Source: Monodelphis domestica (Eukaryota > Chordata > Mammalia > Didelphimorphia > Didelphidae). Taken from it: 64,000 nucleotides of DNA. Positions 1-11,277 of the stretch are shown piece after piece. The first letter of the stretch is position 1. Each line of letters begins with the position of its first letter. The notes under the pieces were generated by a model. That model made no database searches. It was not told where the DNA came from and saw only the letters and a program-made list of their open reading frames with translations. The position numbers and the translations under genes are program-made. The stretch is taken from assembly GCF_027887165.1 (NCBI RefSeq), contig NC_077232.1, positions 14,099,255 through 14,163,254 on the forward strand, read 5' to 3'.

Positions 1-1778
1 CTGGTCAAACTGTTCTCAGATATAGTTGTCTCCAAAAATTTCCTTTGTTCATGTTGGCAGAACATTTCTGATAAAAGAAATTCTACATCATTGAAGTCCA
101 GATCAAAGATCCTGAAAGCCCGTTTAAGCTCCTTGTGGGATTTAAAAGGATTATCCACAAATTTTGGGAAACGGCATTTAATGGAGGAAATTCCTGGGGA
201 GGAAATTGTCTATGGGCTTTTGAGTGAATCACACCAGCATTTGTGGTTAGCTTGGTGACCTCCTTCAATGGACAGATTTTCTCAGGGTCACTAGCAGCCT
301 GGTTCTCATTTTCATTGCCACTGCCACCTTTAGTTTCCTGAGGTCCATTCACAGTTTGCCCATTGTCCGTGCCCATAATTAGATCTAGACTTTTTCTTTG
401 ATCAGTTGTTCAAATACTGCCTTAATCATCTTGTCTAAGTTGTTTTCAACAGCCATAAGCTTCTCTGCCTTAAGGGAATCATGAATCTAAATACTTTCTT
501 GACAAGGGTTAGATTCTGCAACACAGCCATAAAGAGTACATATACTTGTGCCAAGACTTGCAATAGTACCAATTCATGTTGAAATGGAAATTGTAAAATA
601 CACATTGTCATGTTTCCTACATAATCCACAGTCTCTACCACCATTTGAGTCAGTTTGCTATATAGAATATGATATAACCCACAGCAAGCAATGGCTGTGA
701 TGACCACCACACTAAAAACCACTTGTTGGAACATCTTGACTTTGTTTTCATTCTTTAACTACCCTGCCTAAAGGAATGTGGGTACAGTCAGACTTCGGGT
801 GCCAATTGAAATAGAATAATGTTGATCTGTTTGTCACTATTTCTTTCGTAGTGACTGCATGCTCTGGCTGACTAGAGAGCTACTACTAGGGGACACACCC
901 TGAGGATTTCTTAGTTTTACTGGGGATAGACGAGAGACACTGTTGGTACAAGGGAAAGCTCTGGGGTGCCACTTGAAATAGAAGAAATAAATCTGTTTGA
1001 TCTCTATTTCTTGTTACTACTATGGTACTCTGACTTGGCTAGAGAGCAGCTGTTGGTATGGAACACGTGCTACAGAGATAGAGAGAGTTACTGCCACAGG
1101 GATGCTGCCACAGATGCTAGTATAGGGGAATGCTCTAGATAGATAGTGGGGAATGCTTAGGGTGTACCTACTGATCCCTACTGATGGTTGATGGATCAAT
1201 CTATTTCCTAACCTCCTTCCTCCCTCACTGCCTCCCTTAACCACCCTCTTCTGGAAGCCTTTTGACTTCCTCCTTCCCCCCTGAGTGGACTATAAAATAC
1301 TCTGGCTTTCTTTCTCAGGTAAGGGTTTATTGTGATAACAGGATGGGAAACTGAGGTAAGAGGGATGAGGATTTCCCTAAACTACAAGGAGAATTTAGGA
1401 GAGTTATGGAAATAATCAGTCTTCTCACAAACTGTGATAGAGAGACAGTTAGAGAGATGGAGGACAATGGTTAAAATCTTCTTTCTTCATCACCCAGAAA
1501 AGTCTATTCTTCAACCTGGCTTTCCTCCAACTCTTGATCAGTAAGATCTCAGAGAGAGCAAAACCCCAAAAGCCAAGCCAAGCCCCCCAAGGGTCCTTCA
1601 GGCAGCTTCAACTCTCAGAGAGAGGGAGTCAGATCCTCCCCCTAGCCAGCTCAACTGCCTCTCCTCCTGGCAACATTCCGTTTGGAACCTTCTTCTTCAT
1701 TGACAGGCAGGTACGGTCCCCATCTTATTTCTTGCATTTTGGCTTTCAAGTCCCCTCTCTCTTCATGCCTATAATCAT
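1..1778 (-). mobile_element. LTR retroelement (ERV-like), minus strand, running off the left edge
   Basis: The LTR lies at about 807-1778 read on the minus strand, with a polyadenylation signal near 1327 and an end in CA at 807. It is followed, two bases on, by a primer-binding-site-like TGG motif at 787-804. The LTR is recognised because it matches, in reverse complement, the LTR at 3585-4371. Its U5 end and the PBS-like motif are partly repeated in tandem (about 795-910 and 963-1065). Internal sequence runs from 786 to the window edge and holds a short frame (435-734) with a hydrophobic N-terminal segment. The same frame occurs in the neighbouring + strand element. No gag, pol or env domain was recognised. 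This is a broken fossil copy; family is not resolved. Confidence 0.65.
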
Positions 1779-4371
1779 AAGCATATCAAAGAAAAGGAGG
1801 AAGAGATTAGGAGAAATATTGATCCATCATTCATCAGTAGGGATCAGTAGGCAAACACCAGAGCAGTTCCTCTTTAGCAGCATTCCCCTATCTCAACTGT
1901 TCCCCTCTACCAGCAGTGTCTCTCATCCATCTCCATTGCAGATAAGCAAGTGTGTCCCCTAGTAATAGCTCTCTAGTCAGCCAGAGCACCCAGTCATTGT
2001 AACAACAGTAATAGTGTCACACAGATCACCTTTTCTATTTCAATCAGAAATCGTTTCCACAGATCAGCCATTTCTATTTCAATTGGCACCCCAAGTCTGA
2101 CTGTACCCACATTCCTTTAGGCAACAAAGAAAGGAAAGGTAGACAAAAGATGTTCAGACAAGTGGTTTTTGGTGTGGTGGTCATCGCAGCCATTGCCTGC
2201 TTTTGGGTATACCATATTCTGTACAGCAAACTGACTCAAATGGTAGTGGAGATTGTGGATTATGTTAGCAATGTCACACTGACTGTTTTACAATTGCCAT
2301 TTCAACATGAATTGGTTCTCTGGCAATTCCTGGCATGACCTTAAACCTAAATACATGCCAATTTCTAACCCTAACCCTAACCCTAAATACGTGCTGATCT
2401 GGGGATGGAATGGCAGACTTAGTAACAACCCAGTATTCAGTTAGTGCCAGCATTCTTTGGGGAAAAGTGGTATCTGGCCATAGCTATGAAGGTGGGTTAG
2501 ATTCATGTTCCATTGAAGACTTCATTGGGAATGGATCAAATCAAAAAGAATTAACTGAGTTACATATGCACCTGGCAGAGAGTAGCAAGGACATGAACAA
2601 TGAGTCAGTAGTTATGAACACCTTAGCTACTAAGCCAGTGACAGATTGATGGTGTAGTCTGGGACAACGTGTTTCTGTTGTGGGACAGACTGAAGACACA
2701 CATCCAATTACTGACACAGGGGGAAATGCAGAAGTACAAACCTTATTCCCAGAACAAAATACTGAAATAGAGGGAGAGAGTCCTATCTCTACACTGTCAA
2801 GTGAGAAAGAAGTTGAACATAAACCTCAGACTAGTGGTAGAGTAGGATCCATGATTATTAATAGTGTACAAGACCTGTATAACGATCATCCAGCAATTGT
2901 TATATGAAGGATTACCTGTGGGTGATAACTTGAGAAGGAGAAAGGAGCCTGAGGGAAATGGGCGAAAAATAAAGACTCAAAGACAAGTTAAAAGATATGA
3001 GGAGTGGAGCTCTCTCCTTAATGTCTTCCTTGGATAATCAATTAAAGGAAAACCTGAGTAATAAGAAAATACATGGGAGTAAGAACTCCTAGACAGGAAG
3101 CATGGGGGTGACAGCATCTCCAGGAAGATGAAGAAGAGATCAGGACAGAGAAGTCTGAGGATCCAAGAAACAAGAGGGAGATTAAAGCTTTCTCTTTGGG
3201 ATTGAGGGATTGATTAAAGCTTTCTCCTTGGGATTGAGGGATGTGGATTGGGAGGTGTTCAATGAATACATAACATAGCATAGGTCTTAACATGGGCTGA
3301 ATAGACAATGACAAGCTAGAAGAGGTGGAGATTAATTAAAACCGGCGTTTTGCAAATGAATGTGCTCAGAGTGGAGGCATGCCTACCAAACCCCAATCAC
3401 AAGCTTTGTAAAAGAAAACACTCTGAGCTGAGGCAGTGTGGCTCATCAAGAGGTCTGTCCATGTGTCTGGCAATACAATTGATCATGATCAATACATCAA
3501 TCTTACTTCCCAGATGCTAACATGCCTGGTATGCTACAACCTGCAAGAAGTTGCATTTTTTCTTAATAAAAAGGGTGGGGGGATTGTGATAGAGGCATGG
3601 AGAGAGAGGGGATTTGTAAGCCAAGATGCAAGAAATAAGCTGGGGACCTAACCTGCCTGTCAATCAAGAAGACATTTCTAAATGGAATGTTCCCAGGAGG
3701 AAAGGCAACTGAACTGGCTAAGGGGAGGATCTGACTCTCTCTCTGAGAGTTGAAACTGGCTGAAGGACCCTTGGGGGGCTTGGCTTGACTTTTGGGGTTT
3801 TGCTCTCTCTGAGATTTTACTGACCAAGAGTTGGAGGAAAGCCAGGCTGAAGAATAGACTTTTCTTGGTGAAGAAGAAAGAAGATTTTAACCATTGTCCT
3901 CCATCTCTCTAACTGTTTCTCTGTCACAGTTTATGACAAGACTGATTATTTACATAACCCTCCTAAATTCTCCTTGTAGGTTAGGGAAAACCTCATCCCT
4001 CTTACCCCAGTTTCCTATCCTGTTATCCTAATAAACCCCTCTCCTGAGAAAGAAACTAGAGTATCTTTATAGTCTACTCAGGGGGAGGGAAGAAGCCAAA
4101 GGCTTCAAGAAAAATTGGGAGGTGGGGAGGGGGCAGGGAAGAGAGGGTGAAGGAGGGAGGGAGAAAGGAAAAGATTAGGAGAAATATTGACCCATCAGTC
4201 ATCAGTAGGGAGCAGTAGGCAAGCCCCAGAGCAATTCCCCTTTAGCAGCATTCTCTTATCTCAACAGTTCCCCTGTACCAGTAGTGTCTCTCATCTATCT
4301 CCTTTGCAGATAAGCAAGTGTGTCCCCTAGTAATAGCTCTCTAGTCAGCCAGAGCATCCAGTCATTGTAAC
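1779..4371 (+). mobile_element. Short LTR retroelement (ERV-like), probably non-autonomous
   Basis: Parts in order: the 3' part of a 5' LTR (1779-2081), a PBS-like TGGCACCCCAAG motif starting at 2084, about 1.5 kb of internal DNA, a purine tract (about 3570-3583), and a 3' LTR starting TGTGATAG at 3585 and lost after 4371. The two LTRs match directly over about 1800-2003 and 4164-4370. The internal region is far too short for a complete gag-pol-env set and carries only small frames, the first of which (2150-2338) predicts a membrane anchor. The element is broken. It abuts the minus-strand LTR head to head at about 1778, which suggests that the minus-strand element inserted into the 5' LTR of this one. 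Confidence 0.65.
3585..4371 (+). repeat. 3' LTR of the short retroelement
   Basis: It begins TGTGATAG just after a G-rich polypurine tract. It contains an AATAAA signal near 4030. Its last 200 bases repeat directly at 1800-2003, and its body occurs in reverse complement at about 980-1778. It ends near 4371, where the V2R exon-5 block begins. Confidence 0.7.
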
Positions 4372-4638
4372 TTAAAAAGTGAAGGAACTTGATCATGTCT
4401 GGTGGAGGTTCTGTGTATGCTCATGACTTGGGGAAAAGAACTACAATGAAATAGGAAAAATAGGAAGAAAATCTCCATTCAGAAATATGCCTTGATAACT
4501 CTTGACAACTTCCAATATCTTGCTTGAAGTGTCTTCCTTCCATAGGACGTGCCTGAATCCTCAGAGCCTCAGTGCAAGTACCTTTCAGCAATCATTGTTA
4601 TGATGATATTTTTTTCTCTTGCTTTGATGGAAACTCAG

Positions 4639-4762
4639 ACCCCAAGTTCTACATGCAGTGTCAGCTGTGGCCCCGGCTTCAGGAAAACGCTCCAGGAAGG
4701 TCAGCCCATCTGTTGCTTTGACTGTACTCTCTGCCCTGAAGGGGAAATTTCCAATCAGTCAG
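4639..4762 (+). CDS. V2R vomeronasal receptor, exon 5 (copy 1, isolated)
   Basis: This is a 124-base exon with an acceptor at AAACTCAG before 4639 and a GTAGGT donor at 4763. It starts in phase 0 and ends in phase 1, as expected for V2R exon 5. It encodes the cysteine-rich linker (NCD3G-type) between the Venus-flytrap ligand-binding domain and the seven-transmembrane domain. The motif SCGPGFRK is visible, followed by CCFDCTLCPEGEISN. There is no stop or frameshift. Flanking intron (about 4420-5110) matches the blocks around 21688 and 61592. No exon 3, 4 or 6 lies beside it on this strand. Exons 1-4 could lie left of the window, but an LTR element fills 1-4371. It is either the tail of a receptor from outside or, more likely, a stranded exon. 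Confidence 0.8.
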
Positions 4763-5117
4763 GTAGGTACAAAGACAACTGGTTCTCCCAAATTGTAGAC
4801 ACTGAAGTTCTTTTTTTCTTAATTTTAGTTTTGAATCTGAACCTGAAATTCTTTTTTACCATAAATATACAGTAATGTTTGTGAGTTTCATGGCAGTCTT
4901 AAGAATATTTACCTCAAAAGGCAAAATTTCATTCCCTAAAATTAGACCTTGAATATTAGATGCTCTTGTTTCCCTCACATATAAATCCTTTATTCTTATT
5001 TTCTTCTTTACACAGCTTCTGAACATATAAATCAAAGCTGGGCTCATCCTGGGGCTTCAAAATACAGTGAATACTTGGTAGCTGATTCCTGTAAATGTTG
5101 TATCTTTAAAAGGTCCT

Positions 5118-5553
5118 ATAGTTTTTCATAACTTCCGGAAGGAGGGGGGCAATATGTAGTCTCTAGGCTGCGACTAGGCTGCCTGCTTCGCTTCTTCTCC
5201 AACTGCCTCCCCAACATCTGTGTTCAACACAGCTCAGCCTGACACAGCTTTGCCCACAAGGTACTCCCTCCAAACTAGTGCCTTTGCCTGCCCAGAGATT
5301 CCAGCCACTGCTGGAGGCTCAATAATGTAGGTGGGGGTCCTGGGACTTTCCTTCTTCCTTCCCCTTAAACCCGAGTAGTCTCAAATTCAGGCTTTTTGGG
5401 GGTCGTACCTTTAAGTTGAGTCTAGCAAGAGGGTTCCTTGACTCTGTCCTATTGTGAGGTTTGGTTTTCACTCCCCTAGGAGCTTTTGGTTTTTAATTGG
5501 TTAGGAAGTCTGAACTTTTGCTGCCTCTACACCACCATCTTGATTCCACCTAG
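5118..5553 (-). mobile_element. L1 5' UTR fragment (antisense)
   Basis: Read on the minus strand it starts with a CAAGATGGTGGTG motif at its 5' end (+ strand about 5530-5545), the common start of marsupial L1 promoters. The GC-rich segment resembles the 5' UTR at 55087-55754. No ORF1 or ORF2 sequence follows, so only the 5' tip of the L1 remains. It interrupts the V2R intron homology, which fades near 5100. Confidence 0.55.
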
Positions 5554-6369
5554 AATCCTAAAATGTATTTTTAAAAGATTTTAGGTATTATTTGTAATGC
5601 TTCCTTAAGAACAGAGTTCGATTGAAAATGTGTCAACTTTGTCAAGCTTTTCTGTTTCTGTTTTACTGAATTTATGTGCAGCACTTCTACTTCATTTAAG
5701 ATACCAATTGGCTTGAGACTGATCCCATAGTTATCTTTGAGTAGAAAAATCATTTTGGAAAAGATGCCCATCTTCATCCACTAACAACAACTGCCACCAA
5801 AAATAAATTAGGAATACAAACCCTGGAAGCGTTAGAATAAGCCCTACTACCATAGTCAGTCCTTACAGCCATTATCTGGAGAAGGTACTCCTTTGGAGAA
5901 AGGGCCAGCTATCCCCACTAACTTCCATTCAACTGCCACATAAAGAGCAGGCAAACCATCCTAGTTGAAGCAGCCAGGCACCCTGAGGGGGGAGATGGGA
6001 AAGCACCATGTGCCAAGCAAGTCAAACCACCACCAGCCTTACCACCTTCTCCCCTTATGACTGATAGAGACAGCCCAGGACTCTGACCCCAATAACCTCA
6101 GCAATAGCAATATATGAATGTCCTCAGACATCATCCTGGGAAGCAACTGCTATGGAAAGCATCCTAGCATTTGGTAACTCCTTCAGATGCTACAGTTACA
6201 GCTATTAAAGATTCAGAAAAGAAAGTTCAGCATCTAAAACTGACATGATTTTTATTAGTGGAAATGACATTAAAGAAAAGACATTAACATCTACTTTGAT
6301 GTTACCCTATAAGGACCCTTTCATCTAATTTACAGCTGAAACTTTCAATAATGTTGTGTTGTCTCTCCC

Positions 6370-6480
6370 ATTAGAATGTGAGCTCCTTGAAAACAGTGAC
6401 TTTGTTACTTTTCTATTTGAGTCCGTAGCACTTAGCCCAACGCTTTGCACATATGAAATGCTTAATAAAGAATTCATTTA
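6370..6480 (+). repeat. L2/MIR-type old retroposon tail
   Basis: The order of motifs AGAATGTGAGCTCCTTGA, a GTAGCACTTAGC segment, a TTTGCACATATGAAATGC segment and TTAATAAA is that of the conserved 3' tail shared by L2 and MIR elements. Confidence 0.5.
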
Positions 6481-6560
6481 TTATTTGTTTTTGCTTTTCA
6501 ATGCTTTGCACATTTGAAATGCTTAATAAAGAATTCATTTATTATTTGTTTTTGCTTTTG
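6439..6560 (+). repeat. 61-bp tandem duplication
   Basis: Two copies, starting near 6439 and 6500, of a 61-base unit that begins in the retroposon tail (GCTTTGCACAT) and ends TTTTTGCTTTT. The copies differ at only a few bases. Confidence 0.85.
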
Positions 6561-7321
6561 AATTCCATTTTAATTTGTGAAAGGTGTCATAAAAATGAGT
6601 TGATATGAAAAATGCTAGTAATTTGTGTGAAGTTTGATATTGTAGAGCCCTTTGCTCTACATGGATCAATGTAATCCTGATTTTCAGAATTTCCCTAAAA
6701 CCACAGCAGACATAGGTACTTTTGTGGTAGAAGAAACAAATATATGTGCAAGACTTGGCAATAATTTTAGACAGTTGAATTTATAATTCAATTTATATAC
6801 CACTAGGTCATTATATTCAAGTTGCCTGGTTAAGACATAGTTCTCTACTCTTTGTGATTATGAAAGCATAATCATACGATTTGGCTGAATTATATGATTC
6901 TTAGTGATATTTACATTTATCTTTAATTTTTTTTAATTTTGCTTTGATTTATTTAGGTTTGAGGGAATGCGCCAAATCTGCTATGTATAAAATAAGGCAC
7001 TCTGTAGGTAGTGCTTCAAATGTTTGGACCAAATTTGAGGAGGAAGGGTTAAAGACATAAGGATGAGGAAAGAGGAAAGGTCACAACCAGATTTTGAAAT
7101 CTATTCAATTGTTACCAGCTACCAAGATTTTTTACATGACTGAAGCATCCTTAGCATTGTTTAATAGATACATTTGTTGAGTAGAAATTTTGTTGTTCCT
7201 AGAAAGAATTAGGAAGCATAGCAGTTGTGGATTGTGTTCTTTTGTTTCTTTTACCACCTTTCCCATTTTTCTTAGATAGGCTCCTACATTTAGCATAGAA
7301 TGCTATCAACCATTTGATTCT

Positions 7322-7782
7322 TGTGGTGTTAAGGTCCAGGAATTCACCCCCCCACCAAGGAAGGATCTCGGGCAATGTAATCAGACACAGAACAGGCCCT
7401 TTATTGAAAAAAAAAGACTGATACATGCATCAGTGGGAATCTCTGCCATCAGAGTTCCAAGTTGCTTCTGACAGGCTGGGGTTTAAATACTTTTTCATGA
7501 ATAACCTTTGTTGGAAAGTTGCTTTTTGTACCTGGAGTCTCGGTGCTGAAGTTTTATCAGGGACCTTGGACAGGTCCCAGCGAGGTCCGAAGATTATCTG
7601 TCTGTAGTGCAGCCTTGGCTAGGTTTGAAGTTTTATCTGTCTGTAGTGGGGCCTTGGCATTTTTCCTGGCTGAATTTCTCAGGGCAACTTTCAACTTAGA
7701 TTTCCATCATTTGCAACTTATTTTTCTCTTAGGGGGGCATAGGGGGTGCCTGCCCACTGAGGCTAGACCTCCCTCAGTGACA
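7322..7782 (-). repeat. Antisense solo LTR (ERV), about 460 bp
   Basis: On the minus strand it starts TGTCACTGAGGG and ends AACACCACA. A TATA-like TATTTAAACC lies upstream of an AATAAAGG signal, and the U3 half holds two diverged copies of a segment containing CTACAGACAGATAA. No internal retroviral DNA adjoins it and no clear target duplication was seen. It inserted into the inverted V2R remnant, or forms its edge. Confidence 0.65.
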
Positions 7783-8665
7783 TTTTGGAATACTTTTAAT
7801 TATTTGCACAGAATGTCATATAATCACATAAAATGACAAAAAATAGGGAGCAAGAGATCAGATTGAAGTCTCAGATCATTGCAATATTATACAAATAAGA
7901 GATGATTCATCATAGAATAATGTGAGTATGTGTTTATTTTGGCATATGTTGTGGGTTTGGGTTTTACAAGTTTATTCACTTCCAAAAATGAATAATGTAG
8001 AAATGTTTTGAGTTATAATACATGTATAACCCAGATTGAATTGCTTCTCAACTCCAGCAGTGGAGAAGGGAAAAGGGAGGGAGAGAGTCAGAATGATATA
8101 ATTTTGGGAAATTCTTTCAGTAAAAGCCAGACATAATCCATTCCAGGACATCTCCTCTTTCAGATCCCTGAAGAATTGTTCCCCTGTTATGTCATCTGCA
8201 ATAACTAGCCCCACCCAAGTCCAATAAAAATGTAGCATCATTTGGATTGTGGCCAGGTACAGCATGGATTCCCTTCTGCCCAGCTGATAGACATATGGCT
8301 ACTGGACCTCATCAGACAGGAGAAGATCAAATGGGTCATAGCTGAGCTACATGAATATAAAGAAGATATAACTGGAATGCTGATATAAAAGTAATCTCTG
8401 ATTTCTCCTTTTCTGAATTCTCCTTCAAATTTCATCTCAAGCAATGATCAGAGCCTTATACATTGAAGGTATTGATAAAATTGTTTTAATCCAATGGGAT
8501 AGATCTTGGTTATAATAGATTTAAGAGAAGGCAATTTTGTAAGTGGATTCAAGTTTCAAATCACTAAATGACAGAATTAAGAAGTGAGACATTTTGAAAA
8601 GAACTCTTAATTTCTACTGGATCAAATATCCTTTTCTCATGTCTTCTCAAATAATTATCTCTCTC
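7783..8665 (-). pseudogene. Inverted V2R remnant: intron 2 end, exon 3 5' part, intron 3 piece
   Basis: Read on the minus strand, 8665-8347 matches the 3' end of intron 2 of the main receptor (about 42690-42950). Exon 3 begins at 8346 after an AG, with L-S-Y-x-P-F-D and then the Y-V-Y-Q-L-G, M-M-L-H-F and W-T-W-V-G-L-V-I segments of the flytrap domain. Codon 16 is a TAG stop (8299-8301). The match to exon 3 ends near 8102, after about 81 of 268 codons. From there to 7783 the sequence matches intron 3 of the main gene (about 44420-44720). A deletion has therefore removed the rest of exon 3 and the first part of intron 3. It cannot encode a receptor. It is the only V2R piece on the minus strand here, so the array includes an inversion. 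Confidence 0.85.
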
Positions 8666-8675
8666 TTTGAAACTT

Positions 8676-9168
8676 TGTAAAGAAGAATTGGCAGGAATGA
8701 GTCTTTATTAATTTTCCATGAGCCACAGCTAAGCTCTGATCAAAGGACCCTTCCAAAGGCTTTTACCAGTCCAGAGATCCACATTTAATACCACACAGGT
8801 CAGAGAGATGATAGAGAAAGTTTAGAAATGGAGCCTGGCCCAAGGCCAGGCTCCAGCAAGGACAGACATCAGCTAGCCTGAAAGAGAGAGAGCTAGAGGC
8901 GGAGCTTGCTGGGCCATATATAACCTTTGATATGCAAATATACACAGTACACAGGGATGATTCTCATTGGTTAATGACAAGGTATAGGTGTGGTTTCTCT
9001 TAACCAGGTAAACACAAAGAAACCTGTGTTCCCGCCTAACCTGGGGGAAGCTGGGGTCAAGGGTCAGAGGCTTCCCCAGCCATGTGCAATACTGAGCATG
9101 CTCTCTTCTAAGACAGTCTGTACATACCAACAGTTTTCCTTGTCCATAGCTAGGGGTGGACTGCTACA
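8676..9168 (-). repeat. Antisense LTR (ERV), about 490 bp
   Basis: On the minus strand it starts TGTAGCAGTCC and ends TTCTTTACA. A TTATATATGG promoter motif precedes an AATAAAG signal by about 200 bases. V2R intron homology stops just beside its left end (about 8665). A purine-rich stretch adjoins its 5' end on the minus strand, so it may be a 3' LTR rather than a solo LTR; no internal genes were recognised to the right. Confidence 0.65.
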
Positions 9169-11272
9169 TTTTTCTCAGTTTTCCCATCAATTTCCCATTG
9201 TGGGACTACCATGTATCCCACATGTATCCCTGATTCCTCAATACAAGAGAAATGTAACCACAGAGTATGCTGTCACTTCATTTTTTATTGCTACAGATAT
9301 CATGTGATCCAGTCTACTTATGCTTTTCACCTGCATATGAGGAATACTGATCTCTACACTAGTTTCCTTCATATGACCTTTATTATAACAAACCCCATTT
9401 TGATAATACCTATTAAAAGTATTTATTTTTAAAATATGACTCTTTTCACTAAAGAATTAGAATTTTCTTTGTGATGCTCTATGAACTCTTTCCAGTGACC
9501 CTTCCTGAATTAACTACTTAGGAACAATGTTATTCTAAGTCCATGGTGCATGGTGTAAATGAGGAGGAAATGGAGAGAGAGACTCTCCTCTCTTACTAAT
9601 GGGGAGGGGTGAACAGGATTAACTAACTAGATGGATGAGTTTTTCCAGTGAGGGTTAGAAGAGATATATGGTGTCAAAAGGGTATGAGGAAAGTGGAAAA
9701 TCAGTGGAGAAATGGTTGAGTCTCTCCTTGCCTAAGGTTGGCTAATCTTAGAGCTAGGGATTTCACAGAAAGAAAGAGGAGTCTGACTACCTTTCTTCCC
9801 TTGAATGTGGGCTCAAACTGCGGGAAGGATGTGATCTCCTCAGATAGTCCCTTTCAGGGGCAAGGGTATTTGTTGTGAGACCCTTCCCTAGAACCCCAGT
9901 GACAAGCTGCCTCTTTGCTTGACCCAGATGAAACATGATTTCCCCTTTGGAACTTGTCTCCCTCACATCCAACCTCTATCTTTCAAGAAAACCCCAATCA
10001 ATCTTAACTGAACTTCACTGAAATTTCATTTTTAAAGGGATGGGGAATAAGGGTAAGAGAGATCAGGGAACAGGATGGAAGGATCAGGAATGCCCTATGA
10101 TCTATATTTGGCAGCTTCTGGAAGTCAAAGTTCTTTGGCTTGAGGCTTTTGTGCCTCAAGCATTTTCCCCCCAACACCCTGTTCCTTATCTCTGCATTCT
10201 ACACAAACTTAAACTAATGTCTCTAAGATTTTTATCCAGGGAAAGATAAGAAGGGGGAGACCCAAAGGGAGAGGGCAGATTGTCTCAGCCTCAGAGTCCA
10301 ATTGCCTCCTTGTCAGTCTAGAACAGCAGGAGACTGGTGAAAGAGGTTGTGGACAATTTCCTAGCTGGGAACAGCTATACTGCAAGAGGAAAAGCAGGTT
10401 CTTTGTCCTCCTGGAATCAGTTATCTCTCTCCAACCCTCAGGATGCGCTCATGGCAGTATCCTTCCAAGGCTGGAAGACAGTCAGTTGGTTCAGAATTCT
10501 CTCAGCTCCAGTTCTCCCAATATTCTCTGCTCCTCTTCCCCCGCCCCCCCAGGCCAGTCTACATCAGACTGCAAGATTCTATTTCAGGGTCTCTACTAAA
10601 TTCTTGCAAATCCCACTCCTCATCTTTGTGAGTTCTTAGCCAAAGAATGCACCAGGAGTAAATAAGTAATCTAATATCTATCTTCTAAATCCACTTCTAA
10701 CTATGTAATGTATTTATCCCATACCCCCCCCCCAAAAAAAAACAAACAAACTATATTTTTAAAACCCAATTCTACTCTAACTCGACTAAGTCTTATCTAA
10801 GAAGGATTCTTTGGAAAGATGGGATCAGGGAGGTGAATTCAGGGGTTTACATGGGTTTGAACACATAAGCAAAAGTTTGTGGACAAACATTGTCCCAGAA
10901 CAATCTGTAACAATTAGTTTATGTCACTTGGCAACAATTCTCTACTGCTACATTTTAACAATGATAACTTTGCAAAACTGTATCCTATTTTTGTCTTTTT
11001 GCTTATCTTCTATTTAGGTAATACAATATTTATTATTTTACTTTCTATGTCTTATCCTTATTCCTTGTTCTTTCCCTCATCTAACTCATTGAATGTTTGT
11101 CTACTTCCCTAATTCCCTGACTTTCTGTCCCTACCCTTGCATTATCTTATGTTGTTCCTTCTATCTTTATTCCTAAATTTAATCAGTGTTAGTAGACTAT
11201 GGTACATGTAATTTACATTATGTACATATCATTTTCACTGTACAATAATTACATATGATATATACATATATT
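9169..11272. other. Unassigned, repeat-like
   Basis: No exon or conserved frame was recognised. The stretch at 9540-10640 has the mixed GC content and absence of long frames typical of old retroviral DNA, but no LTR pair could be defined. 11180-11272 is AT-rich. Confidence 0.35.
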
Positions 11273-11277
11273 ACATA

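Larger units (their letters stand above)
5554..7321. other. Unassigned, no gene seen
   Basis: AT-rich DNA with no V2R exon 6, although this is where one would be expected if copy 1 of exon 5 were part of an intact gene. A short L2/MIR-type tail (about 6370-6480, with GAATGTGAGCTCCTTG and TAATAAA-like ends) and a tandem repeat lie inside. Nothing else was recognised. Confidence 0.5.

Noticed and set aside
1534-1962. Open frame of 142 codons on the + strand
   Set aside because: It lies across two abutting LTRs, read antisense in the first, and resembles no protein family; it is open by chance.
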